DNA of 64,000 nucleotides from Alphaproteobacteria bacterium (GTDB lineage: Bacteria > Pseudomonadota > Alphaproteobacteria > RF32 > CAG-239). The translations under genes were made by a program, and so were the position numbers. Numbering within the stretch: the stretch's first letter is position 1; each line of letters begins with the position of its first letter. A model generated the notes under the pieces. The model had not been told where the DNA came from. It did no database searches and worked only from the letters and a program-made list of their open reading frames with translations. The DNA is taken from contig JAGBLF010000004.1 of NCBI GenBank assembly GCA_017635595.1, positions 33,792-97,791 of the forward strand, in the 5' to 3' direction. Below, in pieces: positions 9,828-18,625 of this stretch.

Positions 9828-12500
9828 ATGTTAGGACAAATAGCTCGTAAAATTTTTGGCAGCGCCAATGATCGCTTTGTAAAAAAACAATATAAAATAG
9901 TAAATCAAATCAATGCTTTAGAACCAAGTTTCGAAAAACTTTCCGATGAAGAATTAAAAGCTAAAACTGAAGAGTATCGCAATCGTATTAAAGATGGTGA
10001 AACTTTAGATGATTTATTGCCGGAGGCCTTTGCAACGGTGCGTGAAGCCGCTAAACGCGTTATGGGACAACGTCATTATGATGTCCAACTTATCGGCGGT
10101 ATCGTCTTACATAAAGGTATGATTGCTGAAATGAAAACCGGTGAAGGTAAAACTTTGGTGGCCACTTTGGCGGCATATTTAAATGCTCTTGAAGGTAAAG
10201 GTGTGCATATCGTTACCGTTAACGATTATTTGGCTCAGCGTGATGCTCAATGGATGGGACAGATTTATCGCTTTTTGGGCCTGAGTGTTGACTATATTAT
10301 TCACGGTAAAAATGATAATGAGCGCCGGATAGCCTATAATGCCGATATCGTCTACGGGACGAACAATGAGCTCGGATTTGACTATTTGCGCGATAATATG
10401 AAATTTAATTTGTATGAAAAAGTTCAACGTGATTTTAATTATGCCATTGTTGATGAAGTTGATTCCATTTTAATCGATGAAGCCCGTACACCGCTCATTA
10501 TTTCGGGAGAGGCCGAAGATTCTTCGGCAACGTATTTAACAATTGCCAAAATCATTCCGCAGCTTAAAGATTCCGATTACGAGAAGGATGAAAAGCAAAA
10601 AAGCGTTACCCTTACCGAAAGCGGTATGGAACATATCGAACAGCTTTTGCGTGAAGCCGGCTTGATCAAAGAAGGTTCACTGTATGATATCGGTAATGTC
10701 AATTTGGTTCAGCACGTTAATAACGGCTTGCGTGCACATAAGATGTTTCAACGCGATGTAGACTATATTGTTAAAGATGATAAAGTTGTTATTGTCGACG
10801 AGTTTACCGGTCGTATTATGGAAGGCCGTCGTTTCAGTGACGGTTTGCATCAGGCTTTGGAGGCAAAAGAAGGTGTTACGATTCAATCCGAGAACCAGAC
10901 GTTAGCATCTATTACGTTCCAAAATTATTTCCGTTTGTATCCGAAATTGGCCGGTATGACCGGTACGGCTATGACGGAAGAAGCCGAATTTTGCGATATT
11001 TATAATTTGGTTTGTGTTGAAATTCCGACCAATAAACCAGTTAAGAGAGAAGATTTGCAGGATGAAATTTATCGGACGGCTGCAGAAAAATATCGTGCCA
11101 TTATTAATACGATATTGGATTGTCATCGTCGCGGCCAACCTGTTTTGGTCGGTACAACTTCTGTCGAAAAGTCGGAAATTGTGGCCGAATTATTGCATAA
11201 AGCGGCACCGGATGTCAAATTTGAGGTATTGAATGCCCGTCATCACGATAGAGAGGCCGCTATTGTCGCTCAGGCCGGTGTTTCCGGTGCAATCACGATT
11301 GCAACCAATATGGCCGGACGCGGTACCGATATTCAGCTCGGCGGTAATCCGGAGATGAAGTTAAAAGACCAACTGACCGGTGAAGAAACACCGGAGCAGG
11401 TTGCGGCTCTAAAAGAGAAAATCGAAAAAGAAGTTGCGGCTGATAAAGAAAAAGTTTTGGCGGCCGGCGGTTTGTTTATTATCGGCACCGAGCGCCATGA
11501 AAGCCGCCGTATCGATAATCAGTTGCGCGGCCGTTCCGGCCGTCAGGGAGATCCGGGGACATCTAAATTTTTCCTTTCAATGGAAGATGATTTGATGCGT
11601 ATATTCGGTTCGGAAAAAATGTCCAGCGTTTTGCAACGTTTGGGGCTGCCGGAGGGTGAGGCACTGGTTCACCCGTGGATCAGTAAGGCGCTTGAAAAGG
11701 CTCAGAAAAAAGTTGAAGAGCGTAACTTTGATATTCGTAAAGACTTGTTGAAGTTCGATAATGTGATGAATGATCAGCGTAAAATTATTTATGCCGAGCG
11801 CCGCGAAATTATGGAACAGGAAGATGTTTCCGACAGTATTAAAGAAATGCGCGATGACTTTTTAAGCACTATAATTGATGCCCACGCTCCTTACGGCACT
11901 TCGGTTGAGGAGTGGAATAAAGACGGCTTGAAACAAGATTTGCAAAACATAACAAGTTTTACACTGCCGATAACAAATTGGTGCAATCTTCCGGATATTG
12001 ACAGTGAAAAACTTAAAGAAATGATTTTGGCAGAAGTCGATAAACGTTTGGAAGAAAGAAATGCCAATATTCCGCAGGAAGCTGTTCAGATGATTCATAA
12101 AAGTTTGTTGTTGCAGGTATTAGACCAGCTGTGGAAAGATCATATTGCCGCACTTGATTTAATGCGTCGAACCATTGTTTTAAGAGCTTATGGTCAAAAG
12201 GATCCTTTGAACGAATATAAAAAAGAAGCATTTATGATGTTTTCGAATTTGCTTAAGACTTTAAAAGAGCGATTGGTCGTTATTGTCTGCCATACGGTTT
12301 TACAACCGGAAACGCGTGAAAAAATGGAACAAGCGATGGAAAAAGAGCAAAATCGTAAAGTATCTATTGTTCATGACGAAGCAGGTGTATCCGGTGAAAA
12401 ACCGGACCCTAAGATTTTTGCCAATGTCGGACGAAATGATCCGTGTCCATGCGGCAGCGGTAAAAAGTTTAAACATTGCCACGGGCGTATAACGGGATAG
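9828..12500 (+). CDS. secA: preprotein translocase ATPase SecA
   Basis: SecA is the motor that drives unfolded preproteins through SecYEG. The 890 residues match the usual length. In order they show the N-terminal oligomerisation region, Walker A ([10 protein letters not shown], about residues 102-111), the DEAD-like [20 protein letters not shown], the preprotein cross-linking domain, NBD2 with [15 protein letters not shown] and [13 protein letters not shown], and the helical scaffold. The C-terminus is a zinc-binding SEC-C tail ([14 protein letters not shown]) that contacts SecB and phospholipids. The ATG at 9828 fits the conserved start [12 protein letters not shown]. The next gene begins 7 bases after the stop. 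All motifs look intact. Confidence 0.97.
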   Translation: MLGQIARKIFGSANDRFVKKQYKIVNQINALEPSFEKLSDEELKAKTEEYRNRIKDGETLDDLLPEAFATVREAAKRVMGQRHYDVQLIGGIVLHKGMIAEMKTGEGKTLVATLAAYLNALEGKGVHIVTVNDYLAQRDAQWMGQIYRFLGLSVDYIIHGKNDNERRIAYNADIVYGTNNELGFDYLRDNMKFNLYEKVQRDFNYAIVDEVDSILIDEARTPLIISGEAEDSSATYLTIAKIIPQLKDSDYEKDEKQKSVTLTESGMEHIEQLLREAGLIKEGSLYDIGNVNLVQHVNNGLRAHKMFQRDVDYIVKDDKVVIVDEFTGRIMEGRRFSDGLHQALEAKEGVTIQSENQTLASITFQNYFRLYPKLAGMTGTAMTEEAEFCDIYNLVCVEIPTNKPVKREDLQDEIYRTAAEKYRAIINTILDCHRRGQPVLVGTTSVEKSEIVAELLHKAAPDVKFEVLNARHHDREAAIVAQAGVSGAITIATNMAGRGTDIQLGGNPEMKLKDQLTGEETPEQVAALKEKIEKEVAADKEKVLAAGGLFIIGTERHESRRIDNQLRGRSGRQGDPGTSKFFLSMEDDLMRIFGSEKMSSVLQRLGLPEGEALVHPWISKALEKAQKKVEERNFDIRKDLLKFDNVMNDQRKIIYAERREIMEQEDVSDSIKEMRDDFLSTIIDAHAPYGTSVEEWNKDGLKQDLQNITSFTLPITNWCNLPDIDSEKLKEMILAEVDKRLEERNANIPQEAVQMIHKSLLLQVLDQLWKDHIAALDLMRRTIVLRAYGQKDPLNEYKKEAFMMFSNLLKTLKERLVVIVCHTVLQPETREKMEQAMEKEQNRKVSIVHDEAGVSGEKPDPKIFANVGRNDPCPCGSGKKFKHCHGRITG

Positions 12501-12507
12501 TTTGTAT

Positions 12508-13533
12508 ATGGAAGAGATAAAGCAAAAAACAGAAGCAGAATTAGCTCAGGAAGCCATCGAACGTAAAATACTCGAGGAGCGCCGAGCCGCGCGCCGCCGT
12601 AAAGAAGCACGTGATGCCAAGACAAAATTGATTCTGGAAATTCTGTTTTTGCTTGTTGTTATGGTCGGCAGTGCTTTATATCAAATGCACAAAATGGCTG
12701 TCCGCTCTAAACAAAAATTAGAGCAAGATACACTCTTAAACGCTACGACACAGCAGGTATCGCAAATTATTGATAACGTTCGTCAAGCCTATGCTATTTA
12801 CAGTGAGGAAAAAGAATTTTCGATGGAAAGGCTTATTGAACTCGGTGTTATTCCGGAATCAATCGTTGACGATAAAGAAGCTTATAATTTGTATAACGGG
12901 AACATTGTGATCGAACCTTCCCGACCGCTTGAGAACATTAAAGAAGCCGTCGAATCCCCGACATTTAAAATGGCATATCGCGGATTGCCGCACGATGTGT
13001 GTGTTAATTTGGCCATTATGAATTGGGGTGATAAGGTAGAAGGTTTAATGGCCATTGCAATCGGTGATTATGATGGCGAAGTAGACACGGCTTTGGAGGA
13101 AATTGATAAAATATATAAAGAAGAAAAGCCTATAGAGTTTATTGATAAATACGGGCGTAAGCGTACCCTTCAGCCGCGTAAGCATTTTGCGCTTAATGTA
13201 GCAAAACCGGGAGATGCGTTTATTCCGACACCGTTTAGCAAAGGTAATGCCGAGGGTGGTTGTTCCTGTCCGCGGAATGTGGCTTCCTGTTCGTTTGCAT
13301 GGCGTTATGCCATTTATGCCGTCGATAAACCGAATCGTGTCGAATCGGAAATCGAAAAAATGGAACGCTTGATGAGAGAGCGTCTTGAACAGCGTGTTAA
13401 AGAGCAGGAGGCCGAGCAGCAACGTTTGCGTGAGGAAGAATTGAAAAAACGGGCAACCGAGGCCATGAAACGAGAGATGGAAACTCAACAGCAAACACAG
13501 CCGCAAACAGTAAAGCCGCAAGCCGTAAAGTAG
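12508..13533 (+). CDS. single-pass membrane protein with pilin-like architecture
   Basis: The 341-residue protein starts at the ATG at 12508, 7 bases after secA. It has a very basic, charged N-terminal helix (RRAARRRKEARDAKTK), one membrane segment at about residues 36-55 (LILEILFLLVVMVGSALY), then a helix leading into a globular domain. The layout resembles the type IVb-pilin-like product at 22164-22853: an N-terminal membrane helix, a central DVCVNLAIMNWGD block (compare KQCIEMALKDWNN there), and a late CSCPRNVASCSFAWRYAIY (compare QCDRETDNSIMWIF). It lacks a canonical prepilin cleavage site and carries a Gln/Glu-rich coiled-coil tail of about 70 residues. The pilin link is my inference from pattern matching; function is unknown. 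Confidence 0.65.
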   Translation: MEEIKQKTEAELAQEAIERKILEERRAARRRKEARDAKTKLILEILFLLVVMVGSALYQMHKMAVRSKQKLEQDTLLNATTQQVSQIIDNVRQAYAIYSEEKEFSMERLIELGVIPESIVDDKEAYNLYNGNIVIEPSRPLENIKEAVESPTFKMAYRGLPHDVCVNLAIMNWGDKVEGLMAIAIGDYDGEVDTALEEIDKIYKEEKPIEFIDKYGRKRTLQPRKHFALNVAKPGDAFIPTPFSKGNAEGGCSCPRNVASCSFAWRYAIYAVDKPNRVESEIEKMERLMRERLEQRVKEQEAEQQRLREEELKKRATEAMKREMETQQQTQPQTVKPQAVK

Positions 13534-13573
13534 CCAGTGCAGCTACCTGAGACAGATACTTTGCCGACACAAT

Positions 13574-13601
13574 AAAAAAGCCGCTTAATGCGGCATTTTT
13601 T
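13574..13601. terminator. bidirectional intrinsic terminator
   Basis: Hairpin GCCGC-TTAAT-GCGGC with A-run before and T-run after, in the 69-base gap between the convergent pilin-like gene and trpS. Confidence 0.75.
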
Positions 13602-13602
13602 G

Positions 13603-14625
13603 TTATAAATTACCGAACAGTGTTTCTTTTAATCTCTGCAATGTTCTTTGGGCATAAGGGCGCGCTTTGGATGCCCCATCTTCCAAGAAACCTTTAACTT
13701 CATTGTAGTGGTTCATATAGTAGTTGTAGACCTCTTTGGCATCCTTCGTGTGTTCTAAAATTGTATCCAGCAACATTGCTTTAATGTGTCCGTAGCCGAG
13801 TTTACCCTGTTTCAAACCATCGGCCATTTCGGCGACTTGTTCCGGCCGAGCCAGACATTTATAAATTTGGTAAACAATAACATCATCCGGATTTTTAGGC
13901 TCTTCAATCGGTTTTGAGTCGGTTACGGTAGAATAGACGGCTTTTTTAATGATTTTATCTTCTTCAAATATAGGTATGACATTGTTGTATGATTTGCTCA
14001 TTTTGCGACCGTCTATACCCGGTAAGACGGCAACATTTTCCGCTGTAATGTAGCTTGGAAGCTTCAAAATTTCTTTATCATAGTAGGCATTGACGGCACC
14101 GGCAATATCGCGCGCGATTTCCACATGCTGAATTTGGTCTTTGCCAACCGGTACAATATCGGTATCCATCGAAAGAATATCAGCCGCCATTAATGTCGGG
14201 TAGGTATATAAACCCATATTAATACCATCATCATTCGGTTTGTTGTCGGCTAAATTTTTATCAACGGCAGCTTTGTAAGCATGCGATTTATTCATAAATC
14301 CTTTAGGTGTGAAAGCGTAAAGAATCGTCGTAATTTCATTGATTTCAGGAATATCGGATTGACGATAAAAATAATCTTTCTTCGGATCCAAGCCGGCTGC
14401 CAAATAAATGCAGGCAATATCCCTGATTTCTGTTTGTAAAAGTTCGGGATCTTTCATAAAATTTATGGCGTGGTAGTCGGCGATAAACAGGTTAAAGCGT
14501 GCGGCTTGATGTCCCATTTCAACAGCCGGCTTAATCGCGCCGAAATAATTACCGATATGTGGTTTTCCGGTCGGTTTAACCCCGGTTAGTATGCATTTAT
14601 TCGCAAAATCATTAATATTTGTCAT
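13603..14625 (-). CDS. trpS: tryptophanyl-tRNA synthetase
   Basis: This enzyme charges tRNA-Trp with tryptophan using ATP. It is a class I synthetase of 340 residues, the normal length. The HIGH-type motif reads GVKPTGKPHIGNYFGA near the N-terminus and the KMSKS loop is GRKMSKSYNN at about residues 205-214. MGLYTYPTLMAADIL and VPVGKDQIQHVEIARDIA are further TrpRS signatures. The start is the ATG at 14625. It is on its own, facing the pilin-like gene and diverging from serS. Confidence 0.96.
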   Translation of the reverse strand: MTNINDFANKCILTGVKPTGKPHIGNYFGAIKPAVEMGHQAARFNLFIADYHAINFMKDPELLQTEIRDIACIYLAAGLDPKKDYFYRQSDIPEINEITTILYAFTPKGFMNKSHAYKAAVDKNLADNKPNDDGINMGLYTYPTLMAADILSMDTDIVPVGKDQIQHVEIARDIAGAVNAYYDKEILKLPSYITAENVAVLPGIDGRKMSKSYNNVIPIFEEDKIIKKAVYSTVTDSKPIEEPKNPDDVIVYQIYKCLARPEQVAEMADGLKQGKLGYGHIKAMLLDTILEHTKDAKEVYNYYMNHYNEVKGFLEDGASKARPYAQRTLQRLKETLFGNL

Positions 14626-14731
14626 TACATATTCCTTTCTGGTTCTTTGCTAAATTATTCCGATTTATGCAAAAAATCAATATTTATTGCGTTTGCTGTG
14701 CGATAAAGAGTCAATAAGCTGAAAATTTGTG

Positions 14732-14759
14732 TTGTATTCTTACGTAAACAACGTATAAT
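14732..14759 (+). promoter_or_regulatory. probable promoter of the serS operon
   Basis: TTGTAT (14732-14737) and a consensus TATAAT (14754-14759) are 16 bases apart in the trpS/serS divergent spacer. A start near 14766 gives a leader of about 30 bases. The -35 box is weak. Confidence 0.5.
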
Positions 14760-14795
14760 TTCGCCAGGTTTAATTTATTTTGAAGGCACAAAACT

Positions 14796-16076
14796 ATGTT
14801 GGATATAAAATTTATTGTCGATAATGTTGATTGGGTTAAAAAAAGCTTGGGGAAAAAAGGGTTCCCTGCCGAAAAAGTTGACGAGCTGGTACAAACTTTT
14901 TATGACATGAATAAGTTAAAAACATCATCACAATCTCTGGCTGAAGAAAAAAATAAGCTGAGTAATTCGATAAAAAGTGCCTCCAACGAAGAACGTCCGG
15001 CCATTATTGCCAAAAGTAAAGAAGTCGGAGAACAATTTAAGGCCGAGCAGGAAAAATTATCGGAGCTGGAAGCAAAATTTAATGATATGATGCTCAGAAT
15101 GCCGAACTATCCGAGCGAAGACAGTCCGGAAGGGCCGGATGACAGTGCTAATGTTGTTTCGCGTAAAGTCGGTGAGTTGCCTCATTTTGATTTTACACCG
15201 CGTGATCATATTGAGTTAATGGAAATCAATGATTGGAGCGAAATGGAGAGGATTGCTAAAGTTTCCGGTTCCAGAACATATGCAATCAAGAATGATTTGG
15301 CGCAGCTCGAATTAGCTATTCATATGATGGTTATGGATAAATTGCGCGCGAACGGTTTTACTTTGATAACCGTACCGGCTATTTCTAAGGAAAAACCTTT
15401 GTATAATCAAGGATATCTGCCGTTTGCACGCGATGAAATTTATTATATGCCGGCCGATGATATATATTTATCCGGTACAGCGGAATTAATTTTGAACTCT
15501 CTGCGTGCCGATGAAATGCTGACAGAAGCCGAATTGCCGATTTTGTATGCCGGTTTTTCACCATGTTTCCGTCGTGAGGCCGGCGCCGCCGGTAAAGATA
15601 CCCGCGGGTTGGTTCGAGTTCACCAATTTTTCAAAACCGAACAATTTGTTATTTGCAAAAACGATATAGAGGAAAGTGAAAAATGGCATAAGAAATTATT
15701 GCAGATTTCCGAAGAAGTTTTGCAGGATTTGGAATTGCCGTATCAGGTTTTGGAGGTTTGTACCGGAGATATGGGCGCGCCGAAATATCGCCAATATGAT
15801 TTGGAAGCTTGGGTGCCGTCACAAAATTGCTATCGTGAAACCCACTCTTGCTCGAATATTACCGAATGGCAGGCACGTCGTACGAATTTGAGATATCGTG
15901 CCAATGACGGTAAAGTCAGATTTTGCCATACGCTGAACAATACCGGTATTGCGACACCTCGTGCATTGGTTCCGTTTATCGAAAATCATCAACAGGCTGA
16001 CGGGACGGTTCGGATACCGGCAAAATTGCAACCGTATATGGGCGGTAAGAAGTTTATAGGTAAAAATGCAAAATAA
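14796..16076 (+). CDS. serS: seryl-tRNA synthetase
   Basis: This enzyme charges tRNA-Ser and, normally, tRNA-Sec with serine. At 426 residues it is a standard-length class II synthetase. The N-terminal long coiled-coil arm that grips the tRNA (about residues 35-100, with EEKNKLSNSIK) is followed by the catalytic domain: TVPAISKEKPLYNQGYLP, LSGTAELILNS, motif 2 FSPCFRREAGAAGKDTRGLVRVHQF, and motif 3 NNTGIATPRALVPFIENHQ. It heads a run of genes that overlap one another down to about 20.9 kb. Its stop overlaps the HD gene by 11 bases. Confidence 0.96.
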   Translation: MLDIKFIVDNVDWVKKSLGKKGFPAEKVDELVQTFYDMNKLKTSSQSLAEEKNKLSNSIKSASNEERPAIIAKSKEVGEQFKAEQEKLSELEAKFNDMMLRMPNYPSEDSPEGPDDSANVVSRKVGELPHFDFTPRDHIELMEINDWSEMERIAKVSGSRTYAIKNDLAQLELAIHMMVMDKLRANGFTLITVPAISKEKPLYNQGYLPFARDEIYYMPADDIYLSGTAELILNSLRADEMLTEAELPILYAGFSPCFRREAGAAGKDTRGLVRVHQFFKTEQFVICKNDIEESEKWHKKLLQISEEVLQDLELPYQVLEVCTGDMGAPKYRQYDLEAWVPSQNCYRETHSCSNITEWQARRTNLRYRANDGKVRFCHTLNNTGIATPRALVPFIENHQQADGTVRIPAKLQPYMGGKKFIGKNAK

Positions 16077-16692
16077 AGCCGAACAAATTTTACAATTTAT
16101 GAAAGTGTTGGATAAGGCGTGTTTGGTCGAACGTGCCACGCGTCTTTCTGACGGTCGGTTTGAAACAGATTCTTCGCATACTTTTAAGCTTTGTTTTTGG
16201 TGTATGCTGGTTTATCCGTATTTGAAACATAAATATAATTATACGCGTTTATTGGAATTGGCGTTGGTGCATGATATTGCCGAGGCCGAAACCGGTGATT
16301 GTCCGCGTTCGGTACAGCGCCGGCATCCGGAAATGAAGGCGCAAAAAGATTTGAATGAACGTGAAGCCATGCTTAAATACAAAAATATGCTACCGGCACC
16401 GCTCGGTGAGCAAATAATGACTTTGTATCAGGAATACGAAGGTAAAAATACACCGGAATCTCGGTTGGTATCAGCCTTGGATAAAATAGATGCCAATCTG
16501 CAGGCAAATCAATATCATGACGGTGATGTTCGCTATTGGCTTGATTTGGAAGACGGCGATGAATATCTGACAATTAATACCGAAAAAAAAGAAGTTGTTG
16601 CCGTTTTAGATGAGAAAATCGTCGAAGAAGTCGAAGATGCCGTCATCGCTTTAACCAAAGGAAATATTAAGAAGTGCAAGCTCAAACCCTAA
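16066..16692 (+). CDS. HD-domain hydrolase (YfbR/5'-nucleotidase-like)
   Basis: This is a metal-dependent phosphohydrolase of the HD superfamily, probably acting on nucleotides. In the 208 residues the metal ligands are readable: SSHTFKLCFW (first His), LVHDIAEAETGDCP (the HD pair with EAxTGD) and LVSALDKIDANLQ (late Asp). This order is that of the YfbR-like group of 5'-deoxynucleotidases. The ATG at 16066 lies 11 bases inside serS and the next gene begins 19 bases before this stop, so it is translationally coupled on both sides. The substrate cannot be read from the sequence. Confidence 0.8.
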   Translation: MQNKAEQILQFMKVLDKACLVERATRLSDGRFETDSSHTFKLCFWCMLVYPYLKHKYNYTRLLELALVHDIAEAETGDCPRSVQRRHPEMKAQKDLNEREAMLKYKNMLPAPLGEQIMTLYQEYEGKNTPESRLVSALDKIDANLQANQYHDGDVRYWLDLEDGDEYLTINTEKKEVVAVLDEKIVEEVEDAVIALTKGNIKKCKLKP

Positions 16693-17348
16693 ATATGGAA
16701 AAGTTAGGCGTCGTTGCCTTTGATTGGGATAACACATTATCTCTTAATCGCGATGTTTTGGTTAAATCAGTTGATAAAGTTTTAGCCGAATATGGTCTGC
16801 CAAAGTGGGAAGTCGTTAAAAATAAACGCAATCCGGATTTGTCTTTTAGGGATAATTTTCCACTGATTTTCGGCGATAGATATATAGAGGCGTATGATCA
16901 ATATTGTGCATATTATCGTTATTTAGCTCCGAGCATGGTGCATGCTCCGGCAAAAGCTACGGAACTGCTGTATTCTTTACGCAAAAAAGGTAAAAAGATT
17001 GTTTTGGTAACTAATAAAGACCGTAATTTGCTCGAATTTGAATTACCTTTGTTGTATGAGCCGAACTCATTTGATAACATTGTTTGCGGTCATGAGGCAC
17101 CGAAAGATAAACCGAATCCGCAGCAACTTGAGTTTGCTGTGCAAAATTTTGTGACAGACATCTCGTCTGAAAACGTATGGATGGTCGGGGATAGTCCGAT
17201 GGACAGTAAATGTGCTTTGGCCGCCGGTGCTAAAGCAATCCGTATCGGTACTTCTATTTGGAATGATGAAGAAGCGCAAGATGCACGGATAGAATATTTT
17301 AGCAACTTCAATGAATTTTATTATAGATATTTTGGAGTTGAAAAATGA
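16674..17348 (+). CDS. HAD-superfamily phosphatase (phosphoglycolate-phosphatase-like)
   Basis: The 224-residue product carries the four HAD motifs: FDWDNTLSL (nucleophile Asp and acid Asp), LVTNKDR (Thr), the lysine in APKDKPNP, and MVGDSPMDSKCALAAGA (metal-binding acids). A helical cap of about 70 residues sits between motifs I and II, as in subfamily IA enzymes such as Gph. The start is uncertain: GTG at 16674 has AAGGA 11 bases upstream, while the ATG at 16695 has no ribosome binding site, so I give 16674. It overlaps both neighbours (19 and 4 bases). The substrate is unknown; repair of phosphoglycolate or removal of a damaged metabolite is possible. Confidence 0.8.
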   Translation: MQAQTLNMEKLGVVAFDWDNTLSLNRDVLVKSVDKVLAEYGLPKWEVVKNKRNPDLSFRDNFPLIFGDRYIEAYDQYCAYYRYLAPSMVHAPAKATELLYSLRKKGKKIVLVTNKDRNLLEFELPLLYEPNSFDNIVCGHEAPKDKPNPQQLEFAVQNFVTDISSENVWMVGDSPMDSKCALAAGAKAIRIGTSIWNDEEAQDARIEYFSNFNEFYYRYFGVEK

Positions 17349-18625
17349 CTCGGAAAGTGAAATTATCTTTGAAAAAAATTTGCGCTTTTATTCTTGGATT
17401 AGCCGTCTTGTGGTGGATTGTTCAGGCAAATATAAAAAGATTTAACGATAATCTTTATGCTAATTATGAAAAAATCGTCGATTACGGTCGGGTCAGAGAG
17501 AACGAAGAAGTAATTTCTCCCGTGATGGCGGCAATTTTTTATGATGATAAGGTTTCGGTGCAAAAGAGTATAACTTCTTATTACAACCATTTTGATAACT
17601 ACAAAAAAAGAAATGTGAAAATGGTTGTCGTACCTAAAGATTTAACACCGGACAGCCGCTCTATTATTCGCCGATTATATGCCGAAATTTATAAATATAA
17701 TCAAGTTGATGATATTGCCTTGGTATTAAGTACCGACAGTGATGTTTCCGCACACATAAAAATGCTGAAAAAAGTAATGCAGGTAAACCATATTAAAAGC
17801 CTGATCTTGACTGAAGAAAATCTGGAAGCGGAAAATATTATTGATTCGTATCTGAAGTCTGCACATAAAATGATTGTTGTGTTGGCGGACTTGTCGGACG
17901 GCTTTAACGGTAAGCAATCGGATTTTTTATTGGAAGAAACAATTTATTTTGCGCAGAAAAATTTTTATCATATGGAAGTGTTTGATGTTATCGATACAAA
18001 AATTGCGCAGTCGGTGGATAAAGATTATAGAGCATTATTATCTTTAACAAACAATAAAGATGATCAACCGATGGCGGTGAAGCAACAACGTAATTTAAGA
18101 CTTTTTGCTACTTACTATAAAAAAGAGATAAAACACTATTTAAAGATGAATCTGAATGCGGAAGAAGATATTGTGTGGCCGGAAAAAACTACCGGAAATT
18201 TCAGACTGTTTGATCGCGGGTGGGTATATGTACGCTTTTATGATGAGGAAATGCAGGAAGTGTTTGCGCGCAAAGCCATCGATGGTGACAAGGGCGTTAT
18301 CGTTTCGCTAATAGAAATTGCCCGTAAAGCGGCGATGAAAACAGATGCTAAAAAAATAAAATATATTAAAATAAGCTTATTGACGGATGCAGAGGAACTT
18401 TCTAAAGATAAAGATACATTATTGATAAGTTATCTGGATCAGGATGATGGTATTATGATTCGGTCCGGCTCGAAAAAAGCGTTGCTTGTTGCCGATGAAA
18501 GGCCCGATGATCCGTCCGAATTGGAAAAATTACTGCGCCAAAAAGCGGAAATACCGGATGATGAACCGGAAGAAAACATTCAGTTTTACAAATTTAAATC
18601 AGTGGAGATAGAAGATGAAAATTAA
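17345..18625 (+). CDS. membrane-anchored protein resembling a degenerate MEMO-AMMECR1 fusion
   Basis: The 426 residues begin with one N-terminal membrane anchor (KICAFILGLAVLWWIVQ). Residues about 55-230 track the MEMO family: ISPVMAAIFYDDKVSVQKSI is like its opening 'P-AGxFY' block, VKMVVVPKDLTPDSRSII stands where MEMO has VPHAGY, and a late VVLADLSDGFNG resembles its SSDLSH segment. Residues about 290-420 track AMMECR1: FARKAIDGDKG, YIKISLLTDAEEL, DDGIMIRSGSKKALLV, LRQKAEIPD and VQFYKFKSVEI-like ending. The histidines that bind metal in MEMO are replaced (PHAGY to PKDLT), so it is likely non-catalytic. It is coupled to the HAD gene (ATGA) and to the M49 gene (11-base overlap). The domain assignment is from memory of the families and needs a profile search. 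Confidence 0.5.
   Translation: MTRKVKLSLKKICAFILGLAVLWWIVQANIKRFNDNLYANYEKIVDYGRVRENEEVISPVMAAIFYDDKVSVQKSITSYYNHFDNYKKRNVKMVVVPKDLTPDSRSIIRRLYAEIYKYNQVDDIALVLSTDSDVSAHIKMLKKVMQVNHIKSLILTEENLEAENIIDSYLKSAHKMIVVLADLSDGFNGKQSDFLLEETIYFAQKNFYHMEVFDVIDTKIAQSVDKDYRALLSLTNNKDDQPMAVKQQRNLRLFATYYKKEIKHYLKMNLNAEEDIVWPEKTTGNFRLFDRGWVYVRFYDEEMQEVFARKAIDGDKGVIVSLIEIARKAAMKTDAKKIKYIKISLLTDAEELSKDKDTLLISYLDQDDGIMIRSGSKKALLVADERPDDPSELEKLLRQKAEIPDDEPEENIQFYKFKSVEIEDEN

Noticed and set aside
13045..13521. 158-residue antisense frame within the pilin-like gene
   Set aside because: It lies opposite the Gln/Glu/Arg-rich coiled-coil codons, which read as Leu/Phe/Cys on the other strand; no start signal.
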